Assembly (NCBI GenBank): GCA_000438195.1
Contig: FR903071.1
Location: forward strand, 48,874-112,873
Direction: 5' to 3'
Origin: Mycoplasma sp. CAG:776
Lineage (GTDB): Bacteria > Bacillota_I > Bacilli_A > RF39 > UBA660
Length of the DNA: 64,000 nucleotides
Part shown: one piece after another, positions 26,124-34,752 of the stretch
Layout: each line of letters begins with the position of its first letter
How positions within the stretch are numbered: position 1 is the stretch's first letter
Translations under genes and position numbers: made by a program
Notes under the pieces: model-generated
Told to the model about the DNA's origin: nothing
Databases searched by the model: none
What the model saw: only the letters and a program-made list of their open reading frames with translations

Positions 26124-26645
26124 TTATTTCTTTACACTTCTTTGTAATAACAATTTATCTTCTCTTAAACTATCTCTATATAGAGAACTATTTAGTTCTT
26201 CTAAATGTTTTTCGAAACATTCTCCTTCATTATTTTTCATTAAATTGTATAGATTAGCTTTAATAGATCCGCTTATTTGAAGTTTTGATAATATTTTCCA
26301 TAAAAACTCTGGATCTTCTTCATAGATTGTTAATAAATCTATTTCATATAAATAACTTAAATAAACTAAATATGTGGATAATCTCAAATTGTTTCTTTCA
26401 AAAGGAATGATTTTATCTGCTACTGGAACAATTAAATGCATTCCTTCTGTTAAGTATAAATCATCTAATTGTAAACTTTCTAAAGTTAAATATTCTCTTT
26501 CTAATTCTTTTATATCTTGTTCTAGTAATAAGATATGCAATAATTTTATTTTAGTTTTTAGAAGTCTTTTTTCTTCTATAAATTGTTTTAAAGTAATTCC
26601 TTCTATTCTTTCTTTGCCTGTTATTACGTTTCTTTTTTGCTTCAT
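26124..26645 (-). CDS. Uncharacterised helical cytoplasmic protein
   Basis: 173 residues, no membrane segment and no Cys-rich motif. Lys/Glu/Leu-rich, predicted all-helical: RNVITGKERIEGITLKQFIE, then LLEQDIKELEREYLTLESLQ. I recognise no family. It sits between deoD and eno, both leftward, behind a terminator, so it may have its own promoter. Confidence 0.55.
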   Translation of the reverse strand: MKQKRNVITGKERIEGITLKQFIEEKRLLKTKIKLLHILLLEQDIKELEREYLTLESLQLDDLYLTEGMHLIVPVADKIIPFERNNLRLSTYLVYLSYLYEIDLLTIYEEDPEFLWKILSKLQISGSIKANLYNLMKNNEGECFEKHLEELNSSLYRDSLREDKLLLQRSVKK

Positions 26646-26646
26646 T

Positions 26647-26677
26647 AAAAAACCTCTCTTTCTTATAAGAGAAGTTT
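26647..26677 (-). terminator. Terminator after eno
   Basis: Minus-strand AACTTCTC-(10)-GAGAGGTT followed by TTTT. One G-U pair in the stem. It separates eno from the 173-residue gene. Confidence 0.75.
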
Positions 26678-26690
26678 ATGCATTCATTTT

Positions 26691-27923
26691 CTATTTATGC
26701 ATTAAATCACTTTCTATTTTCATTAAACGATTATATTTAGCAATTCTTTCGCCTCTTGACATAGATCCTGTTTTAATAAATGGAATGGAAAGTCCTACTG
26801 CAAAATCAGCGATAAACGTATCTTCTGTTTCTCCACTCCTATGAGATATAATCATCTTATAGTTGTTTTTGCGTGCTAAAATAATTGTTTTGATCATTTC
26901 TGTTATTGTACCAATCTGATTGGCTTTTAAAAGAATGGCATTTCCAGCTTTTAAATTAATTCCTTTTTCTAAATATTTGGCGTTTGTTACGAAATAATCA
27001 TCTCCTACTAACATAATTCTTTCACCAATAAATTTTGTTAGTATTGCTAATGATTCAAAATCATTTTCTTCAAAAGGATCTTCTATACTTATAATAGGAT
27101 ATTTATTTACCAAAGCTATATAGTATTTAATTAATTCATCACTAGTTAAATCTTTTTTATCTATTTTATAAGTTTTCTTTTCTTTATTATAAAGTTCACT
27201 TGCTGCTACATCTAAAGCAATAAACACATCTACTCCAGGAGTATATCCACTTTTTTCTATTGCTTCCATAATTAAATCTAAAGCTAAATTATTATATTCT
27301 AAGTTAGGAGCAAATCCACCTTCATCACCAACACTTGTTGCTAAGCCTTGATTTTTTAAAATACCTTTTAAAGTATGAAATACTTCACTTGCTACTCTTA
27401 CACGACTTGCCATTCCTTTTACAGTTGGCACTATCATAAATTCTTGAATATCTAAATTATTATCAGCATGCATTCCACCATTAATAATATTTACCATAGG
27501 AAGTGGCATACTTACTCTACCTCCACTTAAATAGGCATATAATTCTTTACCTTCTAATTTAGCTGATGCTTTAACGCTCGCCAAAGATACAGCAAGGGTA
27601 GCATTAGCACCTAAATTACTTTTATTTTCTGTTCCATCTAAACTGATCAATAATTTATCTATCATAACTTGTTCTAATTCTTTTCCGACTAAATTATCCT
27701 TAATTATCGTGTTAATATTATTAACTGCTTTTAGTACGCCTTTTCCATGATACCTTTTATCATTGTCTCTTAATTCTAAAGCTTCTTTTGAACCAGTTGA
27801 TGCGCCTGATGGAACTGATGCTGTAGCAGTTATTCCATTATCTAAATAAATAGTAGCTTCTACGGTAGGATTTCCCCTACTATCTAATATTTCTCTTCCT
27901 ATTAAATCTATTATCTTGGCCAT
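26691..27923 (-). CDS. eno: Enolase
   Basis: Glycolytic 2-phosphoglycerate dehydratase. The 410 residues have ILDSRGNPTVEATIYLDNG, SVPSGASTGSKEA, NIINGGMHADNN, the metal ligands in FIALDVAAS, SIEDPFEEND and VGDD, catalytic Lys in LLKANQIGTITE, and the signature ISHRSGETED. It is slightly short (usual 430). GGTAGGTGA precedes ATG. Confidence 0.97.
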   Translation of the reverse strand: MAKIIDLIGREILDSRGNPTVEATIYLDNGITATASVPSGASTGSKEALELRDNDKRYHGKGVLKAVNNINTIIKDNLVGKELEQVMIDKLLISLDGTENKSNLGANATLAVSLASVKASAKLEGKELYAYLSGGRVSMPLPMVNIINGGMHADNNLDIQEFMIVPTVKGMASRVRVASEVFHTLKGILKNQGLATSVGDEGGFAPNLEYNNLALDLIMEAIEKSGYTPGVDVFIALDVAASELYNKEKKTYKIDKKDLTSDELIKYYIALVNKYPIISIEDPFEENDFESLAILTKFIGERIMLVGDDYFVTNAKYLEKGINLKAGNAILLKANQIGTITEMIKTIILARKNNYKMIISHRSGETEDTFIADFAVGLSIPFIKTGSMSRGERIAKYNRLMKIESDLMHK

Positions 27924-27946
27924 TATACTTCACCTACCTATTTATA

Positions 27947-27976
27947 AGTATACCAAATTAAGGCCTTTCTTATCAA
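27947..27976 (-). promoter_or_regulatory. SigA-type promoter of eno
   Basis: Leftward TTGATA (27976-27971), 18-bp spacer, TATACT (27952-27947). The start would be about 20 nt before ATG 27923. Confidence 0.6.
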
Positions 27977-28003
27977 TCTTTTTACATATTCTCTTATTAT
28001 TTT

Positions 28004-28032
28004 TTGACTAAAGTTTACTATTTTGTTACAAT
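28004..28032 (+). promoter_or_regulatory. SigA-type promoter of the alanine-racemase-like gene
   Basis: TTGACT (28004-28009), 17-bp spacer, TACAAT (28027-28032). Transcription would begin at about 28039. The ATG at 28039 would then be leaderless, while ATG 28051 has GGTG 6 nt upstream, so the later start is favoured. Confidence 0.7.
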
Positions 28033-28050
28033 GTAGTTATGGTGTATAGA

Positions 28051-29061
28051 ATGAATGATATCAATTATATAAAAATTAGTACTCAAAATTTACTTTATAA
28101 TATTAATTCTCTAAAAAAAGATTATTCTTATTCTTATTATATTTTAGATGTTAGTAATAATGCTTTTTTTCATGGAATGTATTTATTAAAATATTTAAAG
28201 CAAGATATCGATTATTTATATGTATCACATTTTCAAGATTTACAACTTATTCGCAAATACGATCAATCTATTCCAGTTATTTACGGTGGAAATGTTTCGT
28301 TAGATAATATCTTTGATTTAATTATGAATAATGCAATTGTTGTTATTAGAAATTTAAAACTATTAAAACAAATTAAAGAGCTAAATATCAAAGATTCTTT
28401 TTCTTTCCTATTTCAAATTGATCCAAATGGTATTTATGGAATTGACGATAAACAAGATATTTTAGATTATTTAGAATGGGATCATAAACACTTTAATCTT
28501 TTAGGAATTATTGCTCAAATTACAGAAGAAGATTATGATAATTTTCAATATATTATTCGACCACTTTCTAATCTTAAACTTGTTATTTTAAATCATGAAG
28601 AAAATAAAAATAGAATACATGATTCTAATGCGATAAAACTTGATAAATCTGTTTATGGTATTAATTTTCATAAAAAAAGAATTTTTCAGAAAAATATTCA
28701 AACTTATCATCAAATTTTTACTTTACATTCAAAAATTAAAACAATCAAAGAAATTAATTATAATAAAAAAATACAATATGTAGCTATTATTCCTTTTGGC
28801 TATGATCATGGAATGAATGATATCATTAAAAATGTTTACATTAAAAATAAACTCTATTCTGTTAAACGTATTACAAATGAGTTTACTGAAATTTTAGTAG
28901 ATGAAGCAATAAAAAAAGATATGGATGTAGAAATTACTTCTTCTAATAATCCTTTAGAAAATTACTTTCAATTACAAACTTTAAATTATTTTGCTTTATT
29001 TCATTTTTATATTCCTGTTGTTTTTGATGATTATATTTTAGAAAAAACACTAATTTATTAA
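28051..29061 (+). CDS. Alanine-racemase-fold protein lacking the PLP lysine
   Basis: 336 residues from ATG 28051 (promoter and GGTG favour it over 28039). The layout is that of fold-III PLP racemases: an N-terminal barrel opening like IKISTQNLLYNINSLKK and a C-terminal domain with YVAIIPFGYDHGM, equivalent to VAVIPIGYADG. The catalytic segment usually reads KANAYGHG; here it is SNNAFFHG, so Ser replaces the lysine that forms the Schiff base with PLP. Racemase activity is therefore not expected. It may be a regulatory or binding protein derived from Alr. It is a lone gene with its own promoter and terminator. Confidence 0.7.
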   Translation: MNDINYIKISTQNLLYNINSLKKDYSYSYYILDVSNNAFFHGMYLLKYLKQDIDYLYVSHFQDLQLIRKYDQSIPVIYGGNVSLDNIFDLIMNNAIVVIRNLKLLKQIKELNIKDSFSFLFQIDPNGIYGIDDKQDILDYLEWDHKHFNLLGIIAQITEEDYDNFQYIIRPLSNLKLVILNHEENKNRIHDSNAIKLDKSVYGINFHKKRIFQKNIQTYHQIFTLHSKIKTIKEINYNKKIQYVAIIPFGYDHGMNDIIKNVYIKNKLYSVKRITNEFTEILVDEAIKKDMDVEITSSNNPLENYFQLQTLNYFALFHFYIPVVFDDYILEKTLIY

Positions 29062-29097
29062 AAAAAGATGTCAAAAGTTATTGACATCTTTCTTTAT
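29061..29097 (+). terminator. Terminator of the Alr-like gene
   Basis: GATGTC / GACATC (29067-29072, 29083-29088), flanked by an A run and T-rich sequence. Confidence 0.8.
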
Positions 29098-29129
29098 TAA
29101 TGATATATTAAATTACGTCAATGGCGAAT

Positions 29130-29206
29130 GGGCGCTTAGCTCAGTTGGTTAGAGCACCTGCCTTACAAGCAGGGGGTCATAGGTTCGAGTCCTATAGCGC
29201 CCACCA
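29130..29206 (+). tRNA. tRNA-Val (TAC)
   Basis: 77 nt with encoded CCA. Acceptor GGGCGCT/AGCGCCC, anticodon loop CTTACAA (anticodon TAC), T arm GGTTCGAGTCC. First of a five-tRNA array. Confidence 0.97.
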
Positions 29207-29218
29207 TTTTATTTTTTT

Positions 29219-29294
29219 GCCGACATAGCGTAACTGGCAGCGCAACTGACTTGTAATCAGTAGGTTGGGGGTTCGACTCCCTCTGTCGGCACCA
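29219..29294 (+). tRNA. tRNA-Thr (TGT)
   Basis: 76 nt with encoded CCA. Acceptor GCCGACA/TGTCGGC, anticodon loop CTTGTAA (TGT), T arm GGTTCGACTCC. Confidence 0.96.
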
Positions 29295-29304
29295 TTTAAA
29301 TTAT

Positions 29305-29388
29305 GGGGAGATAGCGAAGTGGTCAAACGCGGCAGACTGTAAATCTGTTCCTTCGGGTTCCATGGTTCAAATCCATGTCTCCCCACCA
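29305..29388 (+). tRNA. tRNA-Tyr (GTA)
   Basis: 84 nt with encoded CCA and a long variable arm. Acceptor GGGGAGA/TCTCCCC, anticodon loop CTGTAAA (GTA), T arm GGTTCAAATCC. Confidence 0.96.
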
Positions 29389-29397
29389 CTTTATTAT

Positions 29398-29473
29398 TGC
29401 CTCGTAGCCAAGTGGTAAGGCATCAGACTTTGACTCTGACATTCCGCTGGTTCGAACCCAGCCGAGGCAGCCA
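29398..29473 (+). tRNA. tRNA-Gln (TTG)
   Basis: 76 nt with encoded CCA. Acceptor TGCCTCG/CGAGGCA, anticodon loop CTTTGAC (TTG), T arm GGTTCGAACCC. Confidence 0.96.
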
Positions 29474-29478
29474 TACTT

Positions 29479-29554
29479 GGTTCGCTAGCTCAGTAGGTAG
29501 AGCATTTGACTTTTAATCAAAGGGTCCCGGGTTCGAATCCCGGGCGAGCCACCA
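29479..29554 (+). tRNA. tRNA-Lys (TTT)
   Basis: 76 nt with encoded CCA. Acceptor GGTTCGC/GCGAGCC, anticodon loop CTTTTAA (TTT), T arm GGTTCGAATCC. Last of the array. Confidence 0.97.
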
Positions 29555-29564
29555 TTTAGTTATT

Positions 29565-29590
29565 TAAGCTTTTTAAGAGCTTTTTTTATT
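29565..29590 (+). terminator. Terminator of the tRNA array
   Basis: AAGCT-(7)-AGCTT followed by a run of seven T. Confidence 0.75.
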
Positions 29591-29688
29591 TAATATCAAA
29601 AAAAGAGTATGCTAGTATAAAACTAACATACTTTTCTTTTAATAAAAGATAAATTTCAAATTTTATTTTCAATAAGGAAATAATATAT

Positions 29689-30906
29689 TTATGAAATACT
29701 TTTAATAGCATTTATTACTGCAATTTTACCATAATTATAAGTTACTCCACCTTGTTGGTAAGCAATAAACGGAACTCTCAAAGGTCCATCACAAGATAAT
29801 TCTATACTGGATCCTTGAGTAAATGAGCCACTTGCCATAATTATTTCATCATCATATCCCGGCATTGGGGCTGGTATTGGTAAAATATTAGAATCTATTG
29901 GAGAATATTTTTGAATTTCTTGGACGTATTTTATTAGCAGATTTTTATCTTTAAAAGTAATTGCTTCTACTATATCTGCTCTAGTTTCATTATATTTTGG
30001 TGATACTTCATATCCTAATTTTTCCATTAAATAAGAAGTTAAAACACTTGTTTTAAGGCTAGATGCTATAACACTTGGAGCAAAGTATAGCCCTTGTAAA
30101 ATGCTTTTATTCGCTCCTAAACTTGGTCCTACATCAATTCCCTCTCCTGGTAAATTTAATCTTTCCGCACATAAATTAATTAGTTTCTCATCTCCACAAA
30201 TATAAGCACCATTAGAGGCTAATGATCCTCCTAAATTTTTAATTAACGATCCCACAATCACATTTGCTCCTACTTCTAAAGGTGATGTTTTTTCTACCAT
30301 TTCACAATAACAATTATCAACCATAATGATTACATCTTCATCAATTTTTCGTATTTCTTTTATTACTTTTTCGATTTCTTTTATTAAAATACTTTTTCTC
30401 GTAGAGTATCCCCTACTTCTTTGAATTTCAATTAGTTTGATTTTCTTTTCTTTTAATTTCTTTATAATACTCGGTATATCAAAAGTATTATCTATTAAAT
30501 CAATTTGCTCATAATGAATACCAAAGCTTTTAAGAGAACTAGGATTTTCTTTTATTCCGATCACTTCATGTAATGTATCATATGGTAATCCAGTAATAGA
30601 AAGCATGGTATCACCAGGACGTAATAAGGCAAAAAGAGTTGTCGATAAAGCATGAGATCCACTAATAAATTGATTTCTAACTAAAGCTTTCTCTCCTTTT
30701 AAAACACGTGCGAAAACTCTTTCAATAGCATCTCTTCCTATATCATTATAACCATATCCTGTTGTCATATTAAAATGAGATTCGATAATATTTTCTTCAT
30801 GGAATGCTTCTAATACCAATTTACTAAAATATGCTTCTACCTCATCTATTTTCATATAAATTTCTTTACTGTTTATTTCTGCTTCTTTCACTAATTCTTC
30901 TATCAT
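29689..30906 (-). CDS. ynbB: PLP-dependent lyase of the YnbB/methionine gamma-lyase family (aluminium resistance type)
   Basis: 405 residues, COG4100 type. Characteristic N-terminus SHFNMTTGYGYNDIGRDAIERVF. The PLP pocket includes SGSHALSTTLFALL, DNCYCEMVE (Asp/Tyr stacking) and the Schiff-base region IVGSLIKNLGGSLASNGAYI, with the lysine in LIKN. A family member in Bacillus (YnbB) lies next to miaA/glnR; here it pairs with an SDR gene 29 nt upstream. Cleavage of a sulfur amino acid is a family inference; the substrate is unknown. Confidence 0.88.
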   Translation of the reverse strand: MIEELVKEAEINSKEIYMKIDEVEAYFSKLVLEAFHEENIIESHFNMTTGYGYNDIGRDAIERVFARVLKGEKALVRNQFISGSHALSTTLFALLRPGDTMLSITGLPYDTLHEVIGIKENPSSLKSFGIHYEQIDLIDNTFDIPSIIKKLKEKKIKLIEIQRSRGYSTRKSILIKEIEKVIKEIRKIDEDVIIMVDNCYCEMVEKTSPLEVGANVIVGSLIKNLGGSLASNGAYICGDEKLINLCAERLNLPGEGIDVGPSLGANKSILQGLYFAPSVIASSLKTSVLTSYLMEKLGYEVSPKYNETRADIVEAITFKDKNLLIKYVQEIQKYSPIDSNILPIPAPMPGYDDEIIMASGSFTQGSSIELSCDGPLRVPFIAYQQGGVTYNYGKIAVINAIKSIS

Positions 30907-30934
30907 TTTCTAACTCCTTCTTTTGATAAATTGA

Positions 30935-31645
30935 TTATTTTGCTCCCCCATCTACTCTAATTACAGAACTATTAATATAACTTGCATCTTCACTGGCTAG
31001 GAAAAATACTACTTTTGCTACTTCTTTTGGCTCGGCAAAACGATTTAATAAAATATTCTCACATTCTTTTTTTATATATTCTTCATCTAATTCTTTATTC
31101 ATCTCTGTATTGATCCAACCTGGCGCAATCGTGTTTACTCTTATATTAGGAGCGTATAAAGTTGCTAAATTTTTTGTTAATGATATGACTCCTGCTTTTG
31201 ATGCATCATAATCTAGCCCATATGGATAATAGGTATCTATTCCATTCGTTGATGATATATTAATTATGCTTCCTTTTTCAATTAACTTGCTTCCATATTT
31301 ACAAACTAAAAAGGTTCCTATTAGATTTACATCTAATACTTTTCTAAAAGTTTCTTTACTTTTTACTTCTACTTCACTATCTAAGGCTATTCCTGCATTA
31401 TTTATAATAATATCTAGTTTTCCTTTTTCTTTTTTTATTCTTTCTATCATATCTTGTACTTCTATTTCATTTGATACATCGCACTTGATAGGAATCGCTT
31501 TCTTATAATTAGCACATAAATCTAAAGCTTCTTTTTTACTATGATTATAATTTACATAAACAATATCTTTGTTTTCTAAAAAAAGCTTAGCAATAGATGC
31601 GCCTAAACCTCTAGAAGCACCTGTTACTAATACCACTCTATTCAT
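30935..31645 (-). CDS. Short-chain dehydrogenase/reductase, FabG-like
   Basis: 236-residue NAD(P)-dependent Rossmann enzyme: TGASRGLGASIAKLF (dinucleotide loop), NNAGIA, Ser in INISSTNG and the YDASK catalytic Tyr/Lys, then APGWINTEM and a terminal INSSVIRVDGG. It is similar to 3-oxoacyl-ACP reductase, but no fatty-acid genes are nearby, so the substrate is open. It follows the lytic-transglycosylase-like gene by 6 nt. Confidence 0.88.
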   Translation of the reverse strand: MNRVVLVTGASRGLGASIAKLFLENKDIVYVNYNHSKKEALDLCANYKKAIPIKCDVSNEIEVQDMIERIKKEKGKLDIIINNAGIALDSEVEVKSKETFRKVLDVNLIGTFLVCKYGSKLIEKGSIINISSTNGIDTYYPYGLDYDASKAGVISLTKNLATLYAPNIRVNTIAPGWINTEMNKELDEEYIKKECENILLNRFAEPKEVAKVVFFLASEDASYINSSVIRVDGGAK

Positions 31646-31651
31646 ATATTA

Positions 31652-32896
31652 TCACCTGCTAAGTTCATTATTATATACCAAAGTATTTATTATTTCTACT
31701 GTTTTCTTTTCACTTCCTAAGTAATATTCTAAATAGGTAGATCCTCTTTCATTTAAATTTAAATAACTAAACACATTTTCTAGATATGTAGAATCTCCAT
31801 GTTTTTTCCCTTGCTCTTCATAGTACCGATTAATTAAATCACGAGCTTTGATGGCATTTTCGTCTCCATAATAATCCTCTTTATTTAAGCCATAGTAATT
31901 GCATGCTATATTTAGAGCATACTCTCCTTGATTATAAGAAAATAACCCTAAAATTAAGCTATTAAATTTATCAACGCATATTCTTTTATAGGCTAAGCAA
32001 GTTTTAATATTTCCATCAGGGGTATCAAGCATTTCCTTTGTTACTTCGAAAGTTTCGTATTCACCAGTAAATCCTTGTTCATTATAAATTGGAACTGTTA
32101 AGGTTCGACCTATAAATAATTCATAAGTTATTTGACAGATGTTATCACACTTTCCATCTTTTATATTCGGTCTTTCTTGGGTAATTTGGGCACATGCTAA
32201 TTCATAAGGTAAACCATATCTAATAGCATAGTTAGAAATTATGGAACCAAAATAGGCTTCTGTTTCTTCTAATTTACTTGCTTCTTCACTTACACGATTA
32301 CTTTCCGTTCGATCAGAAAAAGCTAATTTTACTACCGTATCTACTTCTTCTTCATATGTTTCATAAACTTGATTTTCAATTAATTCGTCTATATTTTCTC
32401 TGTTCATTACTATTTCGCTTACATTTTGAGGTAACAGTGATTCATCTTTTTTCGTTATTTCTTTATTCATCAATCCCGCGATTAAAGAAAAACCAATTGA
32501 TAAGCTTAAAGCACTAGCAATAATCGCTTTAGGCATTTTTTTACTCTTATTTCTATTCACGCGTCTAGTATGAGTTTGAGTATGTACTTTCCTTAAATTT
32601 TCTCTTTCAGTAAATCTTTTTATTTTGTCTAATAATCTAAAAAAATAGCGGTCATATTCGTTATGTTGAGCTAGAAATATTTTAGAATTATCCACTACTA
32701 CCGAAAAATTATCTTCAAAAACAATTTCCATAGATTTATCTTTATCGGTGATGTTGGTTATATTTCTTTCTAGTGTTTTGGTGAAAAATAATGCTTCTTG
32801 TTCTTTATTTAAAGCTATATATTTTATTTTATCATTTTCATATTTATAAGCATAACATTTTCTTCCGCTTTCATAAGTAATATAAAACTTATTCAT
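31652..32896 (-). CDS. Membrane protein with lytic-transglycosylase-like domain
   Basis: About 414 residues from ATG 32896, preferred over the upstream ATG because GGTGAAG sits just before it. A cytoplasmic basic N-terminal part (about 1-115; ends RRVNRNKSKKMPK) precedes one membrane segment (about 122-140). The extracellular half contains YGLPYELACAQITQERPN, with Glu as the likely catalytic acid of an SLT/lysozyme-like fold, and GLFSYNQGEYAL, equivalent to the YNxG of lytic transglycosylases. Peptidoglycan cleavage is inferred. It overlaps the previous small gene by 8 nt. Confidence 0.7.
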   Translation of the reverse strand: MNKFYITYESGRKCYAYKYENDKIKYIALNKEQEALFFTKTLERNITNITDKDKSMEIVFEDNFSVVVDNSKIFLAQHNEYDRYFFRLLDKIKRFTERENLRKVHTQTHTRRVNRNKSKKMPKAIIASALSLSIGFSLIAGLMNKEITKKDESLLPQNVSEIVMNRENIDELIENQVYETYEEEVDTVVKLAFSDRTESNRVSEEASKLEETEAYFGSIISNYAIRYGLPYELACAQITQERPNIKDGKCDNICQITYELFIGRTLTVPIYNEQGFTGEYETFEVTKEMLDTPDGNIKTCLAYKRICVDKFNSLILGLFSYNQGEYALNIACNYYGLNKEDYYGDENAIKARDLINRYYEEQGKKHGDSTYLENVFSYLNLNERGSTYLEYYLGSEKKTVEIINTLVYNNELSR

Positions 32897-33128
32897 TTTC
32901 TTCACCCATTTTTTCTTCAATTACTTTATCAATCATATCATATTCAGCACTAGTTAAATCATTATTAATAATATATTTATCATCTACTATTTCATATGAA
33001 GAAGCTAGTAAATCATTATCTACTAAATAAACAATATAATTCTTACTAAAATAATAATCAAAGTGAGTAAATAAAAAAGTGGCTTTTATTTTATTTCCTT
33101 CTACATCTTCTAAGATCATATTATTCAT
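32889..33128 (-). CDS. DUF1292-like small acidic protein
   Basis: 79 residues: ILEDVEGNKIKATFLFTHFD, then NYIVYLVDNDLLASSYEIVDD and a helical acidic C-terminus. The arrangement resembles DUF1292 proteins of Bacillota (cytosolic, function unknown). GGTGAG lies before ATG. It leads an operon with the lytic-transglycosylase-like gene. Confidence 0.6.
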   Translation of the reverse strand: MNNMILEDVEGNKIKATFLFTHFDYYFSKNYIVYLVDNDLLASSYEIVDDKYIINNDLTSAEYDMIDKVIEEKMGEENE

Positions 33129-33200
33129 AGTATCTCACCCTATTTTTATTATAAATGTTTTTCTAAATTTATGCTATAGAAGATCTAAAAAAACGTATAT

Positions 33201-33232
33201 AAAAAGTCAACTTTTTTTGTTGACTATTTTTT
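33201..33232 (-). terminator. Terminator of spoVS
   Basis: AGTCAAC / GTTGACT (33205-33211, 33219-33225), a 7-bp perfect stem followed on the minus strand by TTTT. It overlaps the end of the gene. Confidence 0.75.
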
Positions 33233-33484
33233 GGTTACAATTAGCTTCATTGCTGTTTTATCTTCTCCATTGATTATAACATCATTGAAGGCTGGTATTA
33301 CTACTAAATTATCACCACTAGGCGCTACAAATCCTCTCGCAATAGCAATTCCTTTAATTGCTTGATTTAGAGAGCCTGCTCCAATTGTTTGGATTTCTAC
33401 ATTTCCTTTTTCTCTAAATATGTTAGCAATCGCTCCTGCTACTTTACTAGGATTAGATTTACTAGATACTTTTAATATTTCCAT
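33224..33484 (-). CDS. spoVS: Stage V sporulation protein S
   Basis: 86 residues, the standard length and near-complete match to the SpoVS family of small Alba-like nucleic-acid-binding proteins: MEILKVSSKSNPSKVAGAIA, then RGFVAPSGDNLVVIPAF and a final MKLIVTKK. In Bacillus it affects sporulation and division; it also occurs in non-sporulating bacteria. It has its own terminator and lies between unrelated genes. Confidence 0.95.
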   Translation of the reverse strand: MEILKVSSKSNPSKVAGAIANIFREKGNVEIQTIGAGSLNQAIKGIAIARGFVAPSGDNLVVIPAFNDVIINGEDKTAMKLIVTKK

Positions 33485-33532
33485 ATATTTTTTCCTCGAC
33501 TTTCTAATTAAATATATGAAAATATTTTAATA

Positions 33533-33889
33533 TTATTCTTCTAAATTAATATCTTCATATGCTCCTAAATCATAGACAGTATAACCTAATTCTAAAAGTT
33601 TTTCTGCCGCAATTTTACTACGGTTTCCACTTTTACAATAAACAAATAAAATCGTATCTTTATCAAAAGTTGTAAATTCATTTATTTCATCATAGGGAAG
33701 ATTAAATGCATTAGGTAGATGTCCTTCTCCATATTCTTCTCTCGTTCTTACATCTAATATTTGATATTTATCATTTTCGTTCATTATTTCTAAAGCTTGT
33801 TTGCTATCAATTTTCTCATATGTTACTTTCGTTTCATTAGAACACCCTAACAAAAGAAAACAAGCTAATACAACCATTATTAGTTTCAT
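33533..33889 (-). CDS. Rhodanese-domain lipoprotein
   Basis: 118 residues from ATG 33889. This start is chosen because it overlaps the preceding TGA by ATGA coupling and gives a perfect lipoprotein signal, MKLIMVVLACFLLLGCSN (lipobox LLGC). The rest is one rhodanese fold: YQILDVRTREEYGEGHLPNA and the active-site loop VYCKSGNRSKIAA with catalytic Cys. Sulfur transfer or thiol sensing outside the membrane is inferred from the family. Confidence 0.9.
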   Translation of the reverse strand: MKLIMVVLACFLLLGCSNETKVTYEKIDSKQALEIMNENDKYQILDVRTREEYGEGHLPNAFNLPYDEINEFTTFDKDTILFVYCKSGNRSKIAAEKLLELGYTVYDLGAYEDINLEE

Positions 33890-34752
33890 AACTTTTTCTC
33901 CCATCTTGCATATATTCCACATGGTAATATTAAATTAGAATTATTTACTGGCAACCCTAATTCATCACTACTAATTATCCCTTTATGCTTACTTTCAACT
34001 CTTAAATATAAAATATTTTCTAAAACTGTTTTTGATAATCCTGTGGTGTAAGAATTAATTAAAAATAAAAGAGGTTCTTCACTTAATAACTCACTAGTAT
34101 CTTTAATTAAATCATCTAAATCTGTTTCAATATTCCATACTTCACTTTTAGCTCCTCTACCAAATGATGGAGGATCCATAATGATGATATCATATTTATT
34201 TCCCCTGCGTATTTCTCTTTTTACAAATTTCCTTACATCATCAACTAAAAATCTTACCGTTTTATCTTCTAAATTATTAATTTTAACATTCTCTTTTGCC
34301 CAATCAATCATTCCTCTTGAAGAATCTACATGAACTACACTAGCTCCTTCTTTTAAGGCGGCAATAGTCGCAGCTCCAGTATAGGCAAATAAATTTAAAA
34401 CTTTCACTTCTCTTCCTGATGCTTTTATCTTTTCACGAATTAAATTCCAGTTATAAGCTTGCTCAGGAAATAATCCTGTATGTTTAAATCCCATTAATTT
34501 TAAATTAAATTTTAAATCTTGGTAAGTAATTATCCATGAGGCTGGAATACTTTTTTTGATGTTCCATTTGCCACCACCGGTATTACTGCGATCATAAATT
34601 GCTTGAGCTCTTTTCCAGTCTTCTATTTCTTCTTTTTCCCAAATTACTTGAGGATCTGGTCGGTTTAAAATAATACCATTCCACGACTCTAATTTTTTCC
34701 CTTTATTCAAATCTAAAATTTGATATTCTAAAAAATCGTTTACTAATTTCAT
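33886..34752 (-). CDS. Class I SAM-dependent methyltransferase, RlmI/COG1092-like
   Basis: 288 residues. SAM-binding motif VLNLFAYTGAATIAALKEGA, then VHVDSSRGMIDWAKEN, and the catalytic-loop DPPSFGRG (the NPPY-like DPPSF of the rRNA cytosine methyltransferase group). FKHTGLFPEQAYNW precedes it. No N-terminal PUA domain, so it is shorter than RlmI. The start overlaps the membrane-protein gene by 4 nt, and its stop is shared with the rhodanese start. Confidence 0.85.
   Translation of the reverse strand: MKLVNDFLEYQILDLNKGKKLESWNGIILNRPDPQVIWEKEEIEDWKRAQAIYDRSNTGGGKWNIKKSIPASWIITYQDLKFNLKLMGFKHTGLFPEQAYNWNLIREKIKASGREVKVLNLFAYTGAATIAALKEGASVVHVDSSRGMIDWAKENVKINNLEDKTVRFLVDDVRKFVKREIRRGNKYDIIIMDPPSFGRGAKSEVWNIETDLDDLIKDTSELLSEEPLLFLINSYTTGLSKTVLENILYLRVESKHKGIISSDELGLPVNNSNLILPCGIYARWEKKL

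Noticed and set aside
29192..29389. Leftward ORF of 65 codons over the tRNA array (MVGRHGFEPWNPKEQ...)
   Set aside because: It is the antisense of tRNA-Thr and tRNA-Tyr. Such RHGFEPW-type ORFs are a well-known annotation artefact.
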